Shown here in pieces: positions 39,003 through 47,645 of a DNA stretch of 64,000 nt; position 1 is the first letter of the stretch, and each line of letters starts with the position of its first letter. The notes under the pieces are model-generated. The model had not been told where the DNA came from and made no database searches. It saw nothing but the letters and a program-made list of their open reading frames with translations. Origin of the DNA: Halomonas denitrificans (lineage in GTDB: Bacteria > Pseudomonadota > Gammaproteobacteria > Pseudomonadales > Halomonadaceae). The DNA is taken from positions 372,001 to 436,000 of the forward strand of contig NZ_PYVX01000001.1 in the NCBI RefSeq assembly GCF_003056305.1. Reading direction: 5' to 3'. A program made the position numbers and the translations under genes.

Positions 39003-39075
39003 GGCGGGCGTGCCTCCTGACATCGGGCTTGTGAAGTCGTTGTGTGATGGTCGGCTTGCGGAACCTGTCGGCTTT

Positions 39076-39106
39076 CCTTACAATTCTGTAAGGCAGAACA
39101 TCGTTC
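39076..39106. promoter_or_regulatory. Paired palindromes between tctC and the IclR gene
   Basis: CCTTACA-ATTC-TGTAAGG (39076-39093) is a perfect inverted repeat with 7-bp arms. Just beside it is GAAC-ATC-GTTC (39096-39106). They lie 74 to 104 bp upstream of tctC in the divergent gap and are natural candidates for the TctD-like regulator and the IclR protein. Confidence 0.5.
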
Positions 39107-39268
39107 CTCAGGATGGAAAGTTAGGCGCGCCCGCCGAGGGCGTCAACGCCGCGATGCCGGATTGCGACCAAAGTTCAAGGGGCGGTGCGGCACGCCCTCG
39201 AGAGGCCTGAGCGACGCTCGAGACAGGGAGCCCGCGGGCTCATTCACTGCAGAGAGGCTCGAACCCCC

Positions 39269-39883
39269 ATGGCACAGGACCGCGTCGAGGCGGTGGAGCG
39301 CGCACTGACGGTGCTCGAGGCCTTCGACTCCCCGCAGGAGCACTTCAGCCTGGCGGAGCTCGCCCAGGCCACCGGCTTCTACAAGAGCACCCTGCTGCGC
39401 CTGCTGGGCTCGCTCTCCCGCTTCGACTATGTGCAGCGCGACGCCCACGGCCGCTGGCACCTCGGCCACGCCCCGGTGCGCCTGGCACGCCGCCACCTGC
39501 CCGGCCGGCAGCTGGCGAGACGCATCCAGCCGCTGCTCGCCCGCCTGGCGGCCGAGTCCGGCGAGACCGCGACCCTGCTCGAGGTGGAGGACGGCGTAGC
39601 GGAGTGTCGCCTGGTCACGCTGCCCGAGAGCGCCCTGCGCCACGACCTGCACCCGGGCGACCGCTGGGCGGTCAGCGATGACCGGGACCCGCGCCCGGCG
39701 CTGCCCGGCGGCGCCATGGTCTGCCAGCCGCTGCCCGGCGACGCCCTCGAGCCGCCGCGCTGGCTGGCCCTCTCGGGCCCGGCCGGGCGCCTCGACACGA
39801 CGCGCGCCAGGGCCGCGCTGGAGGCCGCCGCGGCGACGCTGTCGGCCGGGCCGGGACAGGACGCACAGGAGACGGGATCATGA
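39269..39883 (+). CDS. Short IclR-family transcriptional regulator
   Basis: A 204-residue regulator. The N-terminal winged helix is clear (VERALTVLEAFDSPQEHFSL, LAQATGFYKSTLLRLLGSL). A start of the effector domain follows (LLARLAAESGETATLLEVED). The effector domain then becomes short and atypical and ends near position 200, where family members run to 250-270. It overlaps the response regulator gene by 4 bp (ATGA). The ATG at 39269 has a weak ribosome site. Confidence 0.8.
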   Translation: MAQDRVEAVERALTVLEAFDSPQEHFSLAELAQATGFYKSTLLRLLGSLSRFDYVQRDAHGRWHLGHAPVRLARRHLPGRQLARRIQPLLARLAAESGETATLLEVEDGVAECRLVTLPESALRHDLHPGDRWAVSDDRDPRPALPGGAMVCQPLPGDALEPPRWLALSGPAGRLDTTRARAALEAAAATLSAGPGQDAQETGS

Positions 39884-40542
39884 CGCTGCTGCTGGTGGAG
39901 GACGACGCCCTGCTCGCCGAGACCCTGGCCGAGACCCTGCGCCTGGAGGGCCACGAGGTCTGCCACCTCGATGACGGCCGCGCGGCGCGTGAGCGGCTGG
40001 CCACGCCCGACCACGGCGTCGCGCTGGTGCTGCTCGACCTCAACCTGCCGGGCTGCAGCGGCCTCGAGGTGCTCGAGGCCCTGCGCGCCCATGACCGCGC
40101 CACCCCGGTCCTGATCCTCACCGCCCGCGGCGCCGTGGAGGACCGGGTACGCGGCCTCGACCTGGGCGCCGACGACTACCTGGCCAAGCCCTTCGCCCTG
40201 GACGAGCTGGAGGCGCGCGTGCGCGCCCTGCTCCGGCGTCGCAGCCCCGCGGCAACGCTGACCGTGGGCCCCCTCACCCTCGACACTCAACAGCAGCGCT
40301 TCACCCTCCAGGGCGCGCCGCTCACCCTGCCGCCCCGGGAGCAGCGCCTGCTGGCGTGCCTGATGCGCCATGCCGGCACCCCGGTGGACAAGGTCCAACT
40401 CGCCGAGGACGCCTTCCAGGGCGACGCCATGGGCGACAACGCCATCGAGGTCTACGTCCACCGGCTGCGCAAGCGCCTGGCCGACAGCGCCGTGGCCCTG
40501 CGCACGGTGCGCGGCCTGGGCTACCTGCTGGAGGCCGAGTGA
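39880..40542 (+). CDS. tctD: OmpR-family response regulator, TctD-like
   Basis: A 220-residue two-component regulator. The receiver domain has the acidic pair LVEDD, the phosphorylated Asp in VLLDLNLPGCSGLEVL, TARG with the conserved Thr, and the Lys in DYLAKPFALDEL. The C-terminal winged helix ends with AIEVYVHRLRKRL and RTVRGLGYLLEAE. TctD assignment rests on the adjacent tctCBA genes and the TctE-like partner. Overlaps of 4 bp occur at both ends. Confidence 0.9.
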   Translation: MTLLLVEDDALLAETLAETLRLEGHEVCHLDDGRAARERLATPDHGVALVLLDLNLPGCSGLEVLEALRAHDRATPVLILTARGAVEDRVRGLDLGADDYLAKPFALDELEARVRALLRRRSPAATLTVGPLTLDTQQQRFTLQGAPLTLPPREQRLLACLMRHAGTPVDKVQLAEDAFQGDAMGDNAIEVYVHRLRKRLADSAVALRTVRGLGYLLEAE

Positions 40543-41912
40543 CGCGCGGCGACAGCCTCTCGCGCCGCCTGCTGGCCTGGCTGCTGGTGCCGCTGCTGGT
40601 GCTGGGCAGCCTGATGCTGCTGCAGGCCTGGTTCGAGGCGCGACGCACCGCCGACCGCGCCTTCGACCGCCTGCTCGAGGCCGCCTCCCTGGCCATCGCC
40701 GAGCAGGTGCAGTGGCAGGACGACCGCCTGTGGCTCGACCTGCCGCCGGCGGCGCTGGAGATGCTGGCCACCGACGCCGAGGAGCGGGTGTTCTACAGCC
40801 TGGTCGACCATCGCGGCCGGCTGATCACCGGCAACGCCGAGCTGCCGGGAGATGCCCGCGAGGCGCCGTCGGACGACGACACCCTGCTCTATCGCGACAT
40901 CGCCTGGCAGGGTCTGTCGCTGCGCCAGGGGGTGCGGCGCACGCGTCTCGAGGAGTGGCAGCTGCGCGAGCCCTTCGAGGTACGCGTCGCCCACAGCCGC
41001 GAGGGGCGCGACGCCCTGGCCGCCGAGCTGTGGCGGGCCAACCTGGCGATGATCCTCGCCATGGCGGCGCTGGCGATCGTCGCGCTGCTGCTGTCGATCC
41101 GCACCGCCCTGGCCCCGCTGACCCGCCTGCGCCGCGCAATCCGAAGTCGCGATCCGCGCACCCTCGCCCCGCTAGAGCTGCGCCTGCCCCGCGAGCTCGC
41201 CGAGCTGCGCGATACCGTCAACGACCTGCTGGCCCGGATGCGCCGGGTGCGCGCCAACCAGGAGCGCTTCATCGGCGACGCCTCCCACCAGCTGCGCACG
41301 CCGCTGGCGGGGCTCTCGGCCCGGGCCGAGCTCGCCCTGCGCCAGGAAGATCCGGCCCGCTGGCGGGAGGCCCTGGTCGCCATGCAGGCCACCAGCACCC
41401 GCACCGCGCGACTGGCGATGCAGCTGCTGTCGCTGACCCGGCTGGCCAACCCCGAATATCGCCCCGAGCTCGCCCCGCTGTCGCTCAACGTCCTCGCCCG
41501 GGAAGCGGTGCGCGAGCACTGGTCGAGCTGCCACCGGTCGGGGGTCGACCTCGGCGTGGCGAGCGCCGCGGCCGACGTCGAGATCCGGGGCATCGACTGG
41601 CAGCTCGCCGAGGCGCTCGGCAACCTGATCGACAACGCCTGTCGCTACGGGGCGCGCCACGTCACGATCCGGGTCGGCGAGGCGCCGCCGAGCCTGGCCG
41701 TCGAGGACGACGGCCCGGGCATTCCCGTGGCGCGGCGCACCTTGATGCTGCGCCCCTTCCATCGCGATCGCGACGACCTGGAGGGCTCCGGGCTGGGACT
41801 CGCCATCGTCGACGGCATCGCCCGCACCCACGGCGCACACCTGGCGATGTCCGAGGGCGCCGGTGGCGTCGGGCTGCGCGTGACGCTGCGCTTTCCCGGA
41901 GAGACCCCATGA
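40539..41912 (+). CDS. tctE: Sensor histidine kinase, TctE-like
   Basis: A 457-residue membrane kinase starting with GTG within a GTGA overlap. The first membrane segment is at about residues 9-28. A periplasmic domain of about 140 residues resembles the N-terminal domain of TctE kinases. The second membrane segment is followed by HAMP-like sequence, then the phospho-acceptor His in RFIGDASHQLRTPLAGL. The ATPase has NLIDNACRYGA, VEDDGPGIP and GSGLGLAIVDGIA. Confidence 0.9.
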   Translation: MTRGDSLSRRLLAWLLVPLLVLGSLMLLQAWFEARRTADRAFDRLLEAASLAIAEQVQWQDDRLWLDLPPAALEMLATDAEERVFYSLVDHRGRLITGNAELPGDAREAPSDDDTLLYRDIAWQGLSLRQGVRRTRLEEWQLREPFEVRVAHSREGRDALAAELWRANLAMILAMAALAIVALLLSIRTALAPLTRLRRAIRSRDPRTLAPLELRLPRELAELRDTVNDLLARMRRVRANQERFIGDASHQLRTPLAGLSARAELALRQEDPARWREALVAMQATSTRTARLAMQLLSLTRLANPEYRPELAPLSLNVLAREAVREHWSSCHRSGVDLGVASAAADVEIRGIDWQLAEALGNLIDNACRYGARHVTIRVGEAPPSLAVEDDGPGIPVARRTLMLRPFHRDRDDLEGSGLGLAIVDGIARTHGAHLAMSEGAGGVGLRVTLRFPGETP

Positions 41913-43030
41913 CCCGCCGAGGCCCCACGAGGACGTCGCCGATCCGCTGCGCCGGATGCTGGCTGCTCGCGCTGCTGCTCGCGGTACCGCTGGCGCTCGC
42001 CAGCCGCGCCGTGCACGCCGCCCCGAGCCTGCACTACCCCGCCACGGCCGGTGGCGACGCCGCCTCGCCGCTGGTGATCCACGGCGCCCTGGACCTGCCC
42101 CAGGTGCGACCGCTGCTGGACGCCTTCCATCGCGACCATCCCCAGTTCGCGATCCACTACCGCAACCTCTCCACCCTGGCCCTGCACGAGCGCTTCCTCG
42201 GCGCGCCCGCCGAGGCCGACGTGCTGATCTCCTCGGCCATGCCCTGGCAGTACCGCCTGGCCAACGACGGCTGGGCCCAGCCGCTCGAGACGCCCGCGGC
42301 TAGGCGCTGGCCGGCCTGGGCCCGCTGGCGCAGCGAGCTCTTCGCCGTGACCTTCGAGCCCATCGTGATGGTGGTGAACGAGGCGATCATCGCGCGCTTC
42401 GGGGAGGTACGCAGCCACGCCGACCTGCTGGCGCTGCTGGAACGCCGGGACGAGACGCTGCGCGGCCGGGTGGTGACCTACGACCCGGCGATCAGCGGGG
42501 CGGGCTACACCTATGCCATCGAGGAGTCGCGGCTCTCGCCGCGCTACTGGGAGCTGGTGGCGGCGCTGGGCGAGGCCGAGGCCGCCCTGGCGGGGACCAC
42601 CGGGGAGATGCTGGAGGGATTGATCGAGGGGCGCTACCTGGTGGGCTACAACCTGCTGGGCAGCTACGCCCGGGAGCGCCTGGCCGACCAGCCGCAGCTC
42701 AGGATCGTGGTGCCCGAGGACTACACCCTGGTCACCCAGCGCCTGGCGCTGATACCCCGCCAGGCCCCCCATCCGGCGGCGGCCCGGCGGTTCGTCGACT
42801 TCCTGCTCGGCGAGAGGGGGCAGTCGGTACTGGCGCGAGAGACGCCGCTGGGCGCCCTTCATCCCGCGCTCGAGGGGCCGGGCACGGCGGCCGCCCTACG
42901 ACGGCGACTCGGCGAGGCGCTGCGCCCCATCGCCCTCGGTCCCGGGCTGCTGGCGACCCTGGACGACCTCAAGCGCGAGGCGCTGTTGACGCGCTGGCGA
43001 CGCGAATTCCTGCGCCGGGAGCGTCGCTGA
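41909..43030 (+). CDS. Periplasmic ABC-type substrate-binding protein in the tctDE operon
   Basis: A 373-residue exported protein. The signal peptide (CWLLALLLAVPLALASRAVH) is followed by a type 2 binding fold like the iron/putrescine-type family: FHRDHPQFAIHYRNLSTLAL, ADVLISSAMPWQYRLANDGW, GRVVTYDPAISGAGYTY and GYNLLGSYARERL. No ABC permease or ATPase gene is beside it. It overlaps the kinase gene by 4 bp, so it is more likely a ligand-sensing partner of the kinase than part of a transporter. That role is inferred from context. Confidence 0.85.
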   Translation: MTRRGPTRTSPIRCAGCWLLALLLAVPLALASRAVHAAPSLHYPATAGGDAASPLVIHGALDLPQVRPLLDAFHRDHPQFAIHYRNLSTLALHERFLGAPAEADVLISSAMPWQYRLANDGWAQPLETPAARRWPAWARWRSELFAVTFEPIVMVVNEAIIARFGEVRSHADLLALLERRDETLRGRVVTYDPAISGAGYTYAIEESRLSPRYWELVAALGEAEAALAGTTGEMLEGLIEGRYLVGYNLLGSYARERLADQPQLRIVVPEDYTLVTQRLALIPRQAPHPAAARRFVDFLLGERGQSVLARETPLGALHPALEGPGTAAALRRRLGEALRPIALGPGLLATLDDLKREALLTRWRREFLRRERR

Positions 43031-43044
43031 GCCGGGCCCTCGGC

Positions 43045-43431
43045 TCAGCGAACGTAGGAGATCTCGACCGGCACGGTGCCGCGCTTGAGCATGCCGAGCG
43101 CCTTGGCGGCGCGCTTGGAGAGATCGATGATGCGGCCCTTGGCATAGGGGCCGCGATCGTTGATCAGCACCTCGACCTCGCGGCCGTTGTCCTCCCGGGT
43201 CACCGTGACCCGGGTACCGAACGGCAGGGTAGGATGGGCGGCCGTGAGGGCCTGCTGGTCGAAGGGCTCGCCGCTGGCCGTGGTACGGCCCTGGAAGCGG
43301 TCGCTGTAGAAGGAGGCGATGCCCTCCTGGGTCCTGGCCTCTGTCTGGTGGGCTTGACTCATCGCAACGTGGCCGAACATCAGCCACACCGCCACGCAGG
43401 CGGTCAGAATCGATCGGGAGCGAATATCCAT
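43045..43431 (-). CDS. RlpA-family double-psi beta-barrel protein
   Basis: A 128-residue exported protein. A signal peptide ends near VAMSQAHQ. The rest is one RlpA-type DPBB domain: [54 protein letters not shown]. The SPOR domain of full RlpA is missing, so septal targeting is not expected. Lytic transglycosylase activity is known only for some members. AGGTGA precedes the ATG. Confidence 0.88.
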   Translation of the reverse strand: MDIRSRSILTACVAVWLMFGHVAMSQAHQTEARTQEGIASFYSDRFQGRTTASGEPFDQQALTAAHPTLPFGTRVTVTREDNGREVEVLINDRGPYAKGRIIDLSKRAAKALGMLKRGTVPVEISYVR

Positions 43432-43479
43432 GAAGTCACCTATGACATAGCAGATCGCGCCAAGGCCCACTGGGAGCGA

Positions 43480-44361
43480 TCAGGCGCCTTGATCGAGGGT
43501 CGACGTGGACGGGTGCTTGCCCTGCAGCCAACCCGCGCTGTTGGCCTGGGCCCGGTCGAACCAGGCCAGCCGGTCGTGGAGTGTCACGACACCGCCGACG
43601 ACGATCAGCGTCGGCGGTCGGATAGTAACCACTTCGCCTGTCGGCGGCAATGCCCGGAGGGTGCCGACGTGCACCCGCTGGCGTGACGTGGTGCCCTGCT
43701 CGATCAGCGCCACCGGGGTCTCGGGGTCCAGGCCGTGGCGGCACAGCTGCTCGCCGATCAGCGCAAGGCTGCCCAGCCCCATGTAGAACACCAGGGTCTG
43801 GCCGGGGCCCGCCAGCGTCGGCCAGTCCAGGTCGCTGCTGCCGTTGCGCAGATGGCCGGTGACGAAGCGCACCGACTGGGCATGATCGCGGTGGGTCAGC
43901 GGGATGCCGGCGTAGGCCGCACAGCCCGAGGCCGCGGTGATGCCGGGCACCACCTCCACCATGATCCCCGCCTCGACCAGCGTCTCGAGCTCCTCCCCGC
44001 CGCGCCCGAAGATGAAGGGATCGCCGCCCTTGAGGCGCACCACCCGCCTGCCCGCCAGGGCCCAGTCGACCAGGGCCTGGTTGATGCCGTCCTGGGGCAC
44101 GCTGTGCCGCGAGCGCTCCTTGCCGACGTAGAGGCGAAGGGCCTCGGGCCTCGCCAGCGCCAGGATCTCGTCGCTGACCAGCCGGTCGTGGAGGATCACC
44201 TCGGCGGCCTGGAGGCGCCGCCACGCCTTGAGGGTGAGCAGTTCCGGATCGCCCGGGCCGGCCCCGACCAGGCTGACACAGCCCTGAGGGAAGGCCGAGC
44301 CCGGCGGCAGCCCCATCGCCGCCTCGTCGCGCCCCGCCGCGTGCACGGAACCGGTTCTCAT
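43480..44361 (-). CDS. cobA: Uroporphyrinogen-III C-methyltransferase CobA
   Basis: A 293-residue SAM enzyme that makes precorrin-2 for siroheme or cobalamin. It shows [53 protein letters not shown] and [11 protein letters not shown], all SUMT motifs. It lacks the CysG N-terminal domain. The start at 44361 has a distant GAGG; an ATG at 44316 would trim 15 residues. No B12 riboswitch was seen upstream. Confidence 0.93.
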   Translation of the reverse strand: MRTGSVHAAGRDEAAMGLPPGSAFPQGCVSLVGAGPGDPELLTLKAWRRLQAAEVILHDRLVSDEILALARPEALRLYVGKERSRHSVPQDGINQALVDWALAGRRVVRLKGGDPFIFGRGGEELETLVEAGIMVEVVPGITAASGCAAYAGIPLTHRDHAQSVRFVTGHLRNGSSDLDWPTLAGPGQTLVFYMGLGSLALIGEQLCRHGLDPETPVALIEQGTTSRQRVHVGTLRALPPTGEVVTIRPPTLIVVGGVVTLHDRLAWFDRAQANSAGWLQGKHPSTSTLDQGA

Positions 44362-44490
44362 ATTCCAATAACCTCGATCATGAATGACGATTTATTCGTT
44401 ATGGTAATTAACAGTCGCCCCGGATACCACGACTCCCTCGGCACAAGGCTATAACCGCTGGTTTCATGGGTGGCGGCCCGCCCGAAACGA

Positions 44491-44519
44491 CATCGCCCCC
44501 GCACGGGGCGGAGGCGATG
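44491..44519 (-). terminator. Probable terminator of the NSS transporter gene
   Basis: On the minus strand CATCGCC and GGCGATG enclose an inner CCCCG/GGGG pairing, and GTCGTTTCG follows. It lies 24 bp after the transporter stop codon. The stem is imperfect. Confidence 0.45.
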
Positions 44520-44542
44520 GGGCAAGGCGCGACGCGGCGGGC

Positions 44543-46003
44543 TCAGGAGCAGAGCATGCGCCTCAGGCGCGGGCTGGCGAGTTCACCGACCAGGGTCGCA
44601 GCCACGAGGATCGCCAGCAGCCAGGGCCAGTGCAGGCCGAACTCGACGCGGGTGATGCCCAGGGCGTCGACGAAGATCATCAGGATCCCCAGCGGGCTGA
44701 CGTAGCGCACCATGAACAGCCAGAGCGCATGGCAGGCCGGCGACAGGCCGAGCTCCTCGCGGAAGGTCTCGCTCTTCAGCACGAACCCGGCCAGCATCAC
44801 CATGCCGAGCCCGCCCAGCGGCATCATCCAGCGCGAGGTCAGGTAGTCGAGCCAGTCGAAGAAGTGCTTGCCGGCCAGGGTCCAGTCGGCCCCGACGTTG
44901 AAGGAGAGCATCGCCAGGGTGCTGATCAGCCACAGCACGAGGCCGGTACCCCAGGAGGCGCTGCGCCGCGAGATGCCCTTGTTGTCGGTCAGCCAGGAGA
45001 CCGTGGCCTCGACCATGGAGATCGACGAGGTCAGCGCGGCCATGGAGAGCATCACGAAGAACAGGACACCGAACAGGGTACCCATAGGGATCGCCTGGAA
45101 GGCCAGCGGCAGGCTCATGAAGATCAGGCCGGGGCCGCTGCTCGGACTCATGCCGTTGGCGAAGATCACCGGGAAGATCGCCAGTCCCGCCATCAGCGCC
45201 ACCACGGTATCGGCCAGCGCCACGGAGAGCGTGGTGCGGGCGATCGAGGTGGTCGCGGGCAGGTAGCTGCCGTAGGTGAGGATCGCCCCGGAGGCCAGTG
45301 ACAGGGTGAAGAAGGCGTGGCCGAGGGCGGCCAGCATGCCCTCGCTGGAGAGGCGGCCGGCGTCGAAGGAGAACAGGAAGTCGACCGCCGCGGGAAAGCC
45401 GCCGGAGAACACCCCGTAGCCGATCAGCAGCAGCAGCATCAGCACCATGCCGGGCATCATCCAGCTGACGCTCTTCTCGATACCGGCCTGCACGCCCTTG
45501 CCGACGATCACCATGGTGGCCACCGTGACCAGGGTGCTCCAGAAGCCGAGGTTCAGGGGGCTTGCGTTGTTGGCCGCGAAGATCGCCGCCATCTCGTCGA
45601 CGCTCGAGCCCGCGAGACCGCCGGTCAGCATCTTCCAGAGGTAGGCGAAGGACCAGCCGGCCACCACCACGTAGAACGACAGGATCAGAAAGCCGCACAG
45701 CATGGCCATCCAGCCGAGCAGCGACCAGGCCGAGCCGCGGCCCGACTCGGCGATGACGCGGCGCAGCGCGTCCACGGGGCTGCCGCGGCCGCGACGCCCC
45801 AGGGCGATCTCGGTCATCATCACCGGCACGCCCACGGCGAGGATGCAGGCCAGGTAGACCAGCACGAAGGCACCACCGCCGAACTCGCCGGTGATGTAGG
45901 GAAACTTCCAGATGTTGCCGAGGCCCACGGCGGAGCCGGTCGCCGCCAGGATGAAGCCCCAGCGGCCGAGCCACTGGGTTCGGGGTTGTGCGTTCGTTGT
46001 CAT
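44543..46003 (-). CDS. Neurotransmitter:sodium symporter (NSS/SNF) family transporter
   Basis: A 486-residue inner-membrane carrier with about twelve segments. The sodium and substrate sites of the first helix are clear (WGFILAATGSAVGLGNIWKF), followed by YLACILAVGVPVMMTEIALG. SSISMVEATVSWLTD and the LSLASGAILTYGSY region fit later helices. Bacterial members such as LeuT, TnaT and MhsT carry amino acids with sodium; the substrate here is not readable. Sodium coupling suits a halophile. Confidence 0.92.
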   Translation of the reverse strand: MTTNAQPRTQWLGRWGFILAATGSAVGLGNIWKFPYITGEFGGGAFVLVYLACILAVGVPVMMTEIALGRRGRGSPVDALRRVIAESGRGSAWSLLGWMAMLCGFLILSFYVVVAGWSFAYLWKMLTGGLAGSSVDEMAAIFAANNASPLNLGFWSTLVTVATMVIVGKGVQAGIEKSVSWMMPGMVLMLLLLIGYGVFSGGFPAAVDFLFSFDAGRLSSEGMLAALGHAFFTLSLASGAILTYGSYLPATTSIARTTLSVALADTVVALMAGLAIFPVIFANGMSPSSGPGLIFMSLPLAFQAIPMGTLFGVLFFVMLSMAALTSSISMVEATVSWLTDNKGISRRSASWGTGLVLWLISTLAMLSFNVGADWTLAGKHFFDWLDYLTSRWMMPLGGLGMVMLAGFVLKSETFREELGLSPACHALWLFMVRYVSPLGILMIFVDALGITRVEFGLHWPWLLAILVAATLVGELASPRLRRMLCS

Positions 46004-46269
46004 ATCACACCAGGATCACCGGGGTTCTTTCCGACACCGCGAGGCATCGCCACCAGCCGCCTATTGTGACGGATTTTAGCGTGATTGGGCAGATGCACGG
46101 CCGATCATGCTGCCTTTTCCCCCCAGCGGCGGCGAAGCGGCGACACCGCGTCGTCGTCGCGTCTGGCACACGGCGCCGGCTCGCTGGTCTATGCTGGTGG
46201 CTAAGTGGCATTGGCGCGGCCTCGCCGCGTTCGTCAGCCTGTCAGCCGGCACGCGACCAGGAGGGCATC

Positions 46270-47421
46270 ATGACCAGTGACACCCCTATCGGCCCGATCG
46301 CCCTGCCCGACACCCGATCCAGGCGCATCGTCGAACGCCTGCTGGCGGGATCGGGCGTCACCCTGAACGGCGAGGCGCCCCAGGACATTCGCGTGCTCCA
46401 CCCCGACGTCTTCTCGCGCATCCTGCACCAGGGCACCCTGGGCCTCGGCGAGACCTACATGGAGGGCTGGTGGGAGTGCGAGCGCATCGACCAGATGGCC
46501 CACCTCATGCTGCTGCACGGCCTGGGGCAGCACGCGCGCACGCCGTCGGAAAAGCTCATGTACCGGCTGCAGTCGGGCTTTCGCAACCTGCAGAGCCGGA
46601 CCCGCGCCTACATGGTCGGCGAGGCGCACTACGACCTGGGCAACGACCTCTTCGAGCGCATGCTCGATGAGACCATGTGCTACTCCTGCGGCTACTGGAA
46701 GGAGGCCGAGGATCTCGCCGCCGCCCAGCGGGCCAAGCTCGAGCTGGCATGTCAAAAGCTCGACCTGAAGCCGGGCATGAGGGTCCTCGATATCGGCTGC
46801 GGCTGGGGCAGCTTCGCCGAGCACGCCGCGCGGCATCACGGCGTGTCGGTCACCGGCATCACCATCTCCCGGGAGCAGGCGGCGCTGGCCCGGGAGCGCT
46901 GCGCCGAGCTGCCGGTGGAGATCCTGCTGCAGGACTATCGCGACCTCGACGGCCAGTATGACCGCATCGTCTCCATCGGCATGTTCGAGCACGTGGGGCA
47001 CCGCAACTATGCTACCTATTTCGAGACCATCCGACGCCTGATGCCGTCGGACGGGCTCTTCCTGCTGCACACCATCGGCGCCAACCGCTCGGAGATCTCG
47101 GCCGATCCCTGGATCAATCGCTATATCTTCCCCAACGGCACCCTGCCCTCGGCCATGCACATCGCGCGCGAGAGCGAGGATCACCTGCTGATGGAGGACT
47201 GGCAGAACTTCGGCCCGGACTATGACCGGACGCTGATGGCGTGGCTGGCCAATTTCGACGCCCACTGGCACGAGATCGCGCCGCGCTACAACGAGCGCAC
47301 CCGCCGGATGTTCCGCTACTACCTGTCGGTCTGTGCCGGCGCCTTCCGCGCCCGCCATCTCCAGCTCTGGCAGGTGGTGTTCTCCCGCGGGCGGGCGCGA
47401 CGCTACGATGCCCCGCGCTGA
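46270..47421 (+). CDS. cfa: Cyclopropane-fatty-acyl-phospholipid synthase
   Basis: A 383-residue SAM enzyme that methylenates cis double bonds of membrane phospholipids. It has GEAHYDLGNDLFERMLDETM, YSCGYWKEAEDL, the SAM loop VLDIGCGWGSFAEHAARHHG, SIGMFEHVGHRNY and FPNGTLPS. AGGAGG lies before the ATG at 46270. The 266-bp region upstream, shared with the NSS gene, holds no other gene and no promoter that I can call with confidence. Confidence 0.95.
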   Translation: MTSDTPIGPIALPDTRSRRIVERLLAGSGVTLNGEAPQDIRVLHPDVFSRILHQGTLGLGETYMEGWWECERIDQMAHLMLLHGLGQHARTPSEKLMYRLQSGFRNLQSRTRAYMVGEAHYDLGNDLFERMLDETMCYSCGYWKEAEDLAAAQRAKLELACQKLDLKPGMRVLDIGCGWGSFAEHAARHHGVSVTGITISREQAALARERCAELPVEILLQDYRDLDGQYDRIVSIGMFEHVGHRNYATYFETIRRLMPSDGLFLLHTIGANRSEISADPWINRYIFPNGTLPSAMHIARESEDHLLMEDWQNFGPDYDRTLMAWLANFDAHWHEIAPRYNERTRRMFRYYLSVCAGAFRARHLQLWQVVFSRGRARRYDAPR

Positions 47422-47645
47422 TGCCCGGTCGCCCCCGACCTGAACCGGCGACGTAGCATATTAACCAAGCCTTATTGTCGGCGATCGCCTACACCTCAAG
47501 GCGGATAGGCAGTACCCTAATAAAGGCGCCATACTGCCGACCACCAAAAAGCGACGTGCCCCAAGCGCCCGCGATCGATCCCAGCCCTGCGCTGGACAGG
47601 ACGACAACGACTCTCTGTGCGCAGCAGGGATACAAGGACACCCGC

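Noticed and set aside
44362-44490. Cobalamin riboswitch upstream of cobA, and a glycine riboswitch upstream of the NSS transporter
   Set aside because: No B12-box-like sequence or paired glycine aptamer pattern was visible in either leader.
47455-47530. FliA-type or other specific promoter upstream of the PAS-GGDEF gene
   Set aside because: Elements resembling the flagellar sigma consensus are present but the spacing is wrong; the GCCTTATT and AATAAAGGC arms are too far apart to call an operator.
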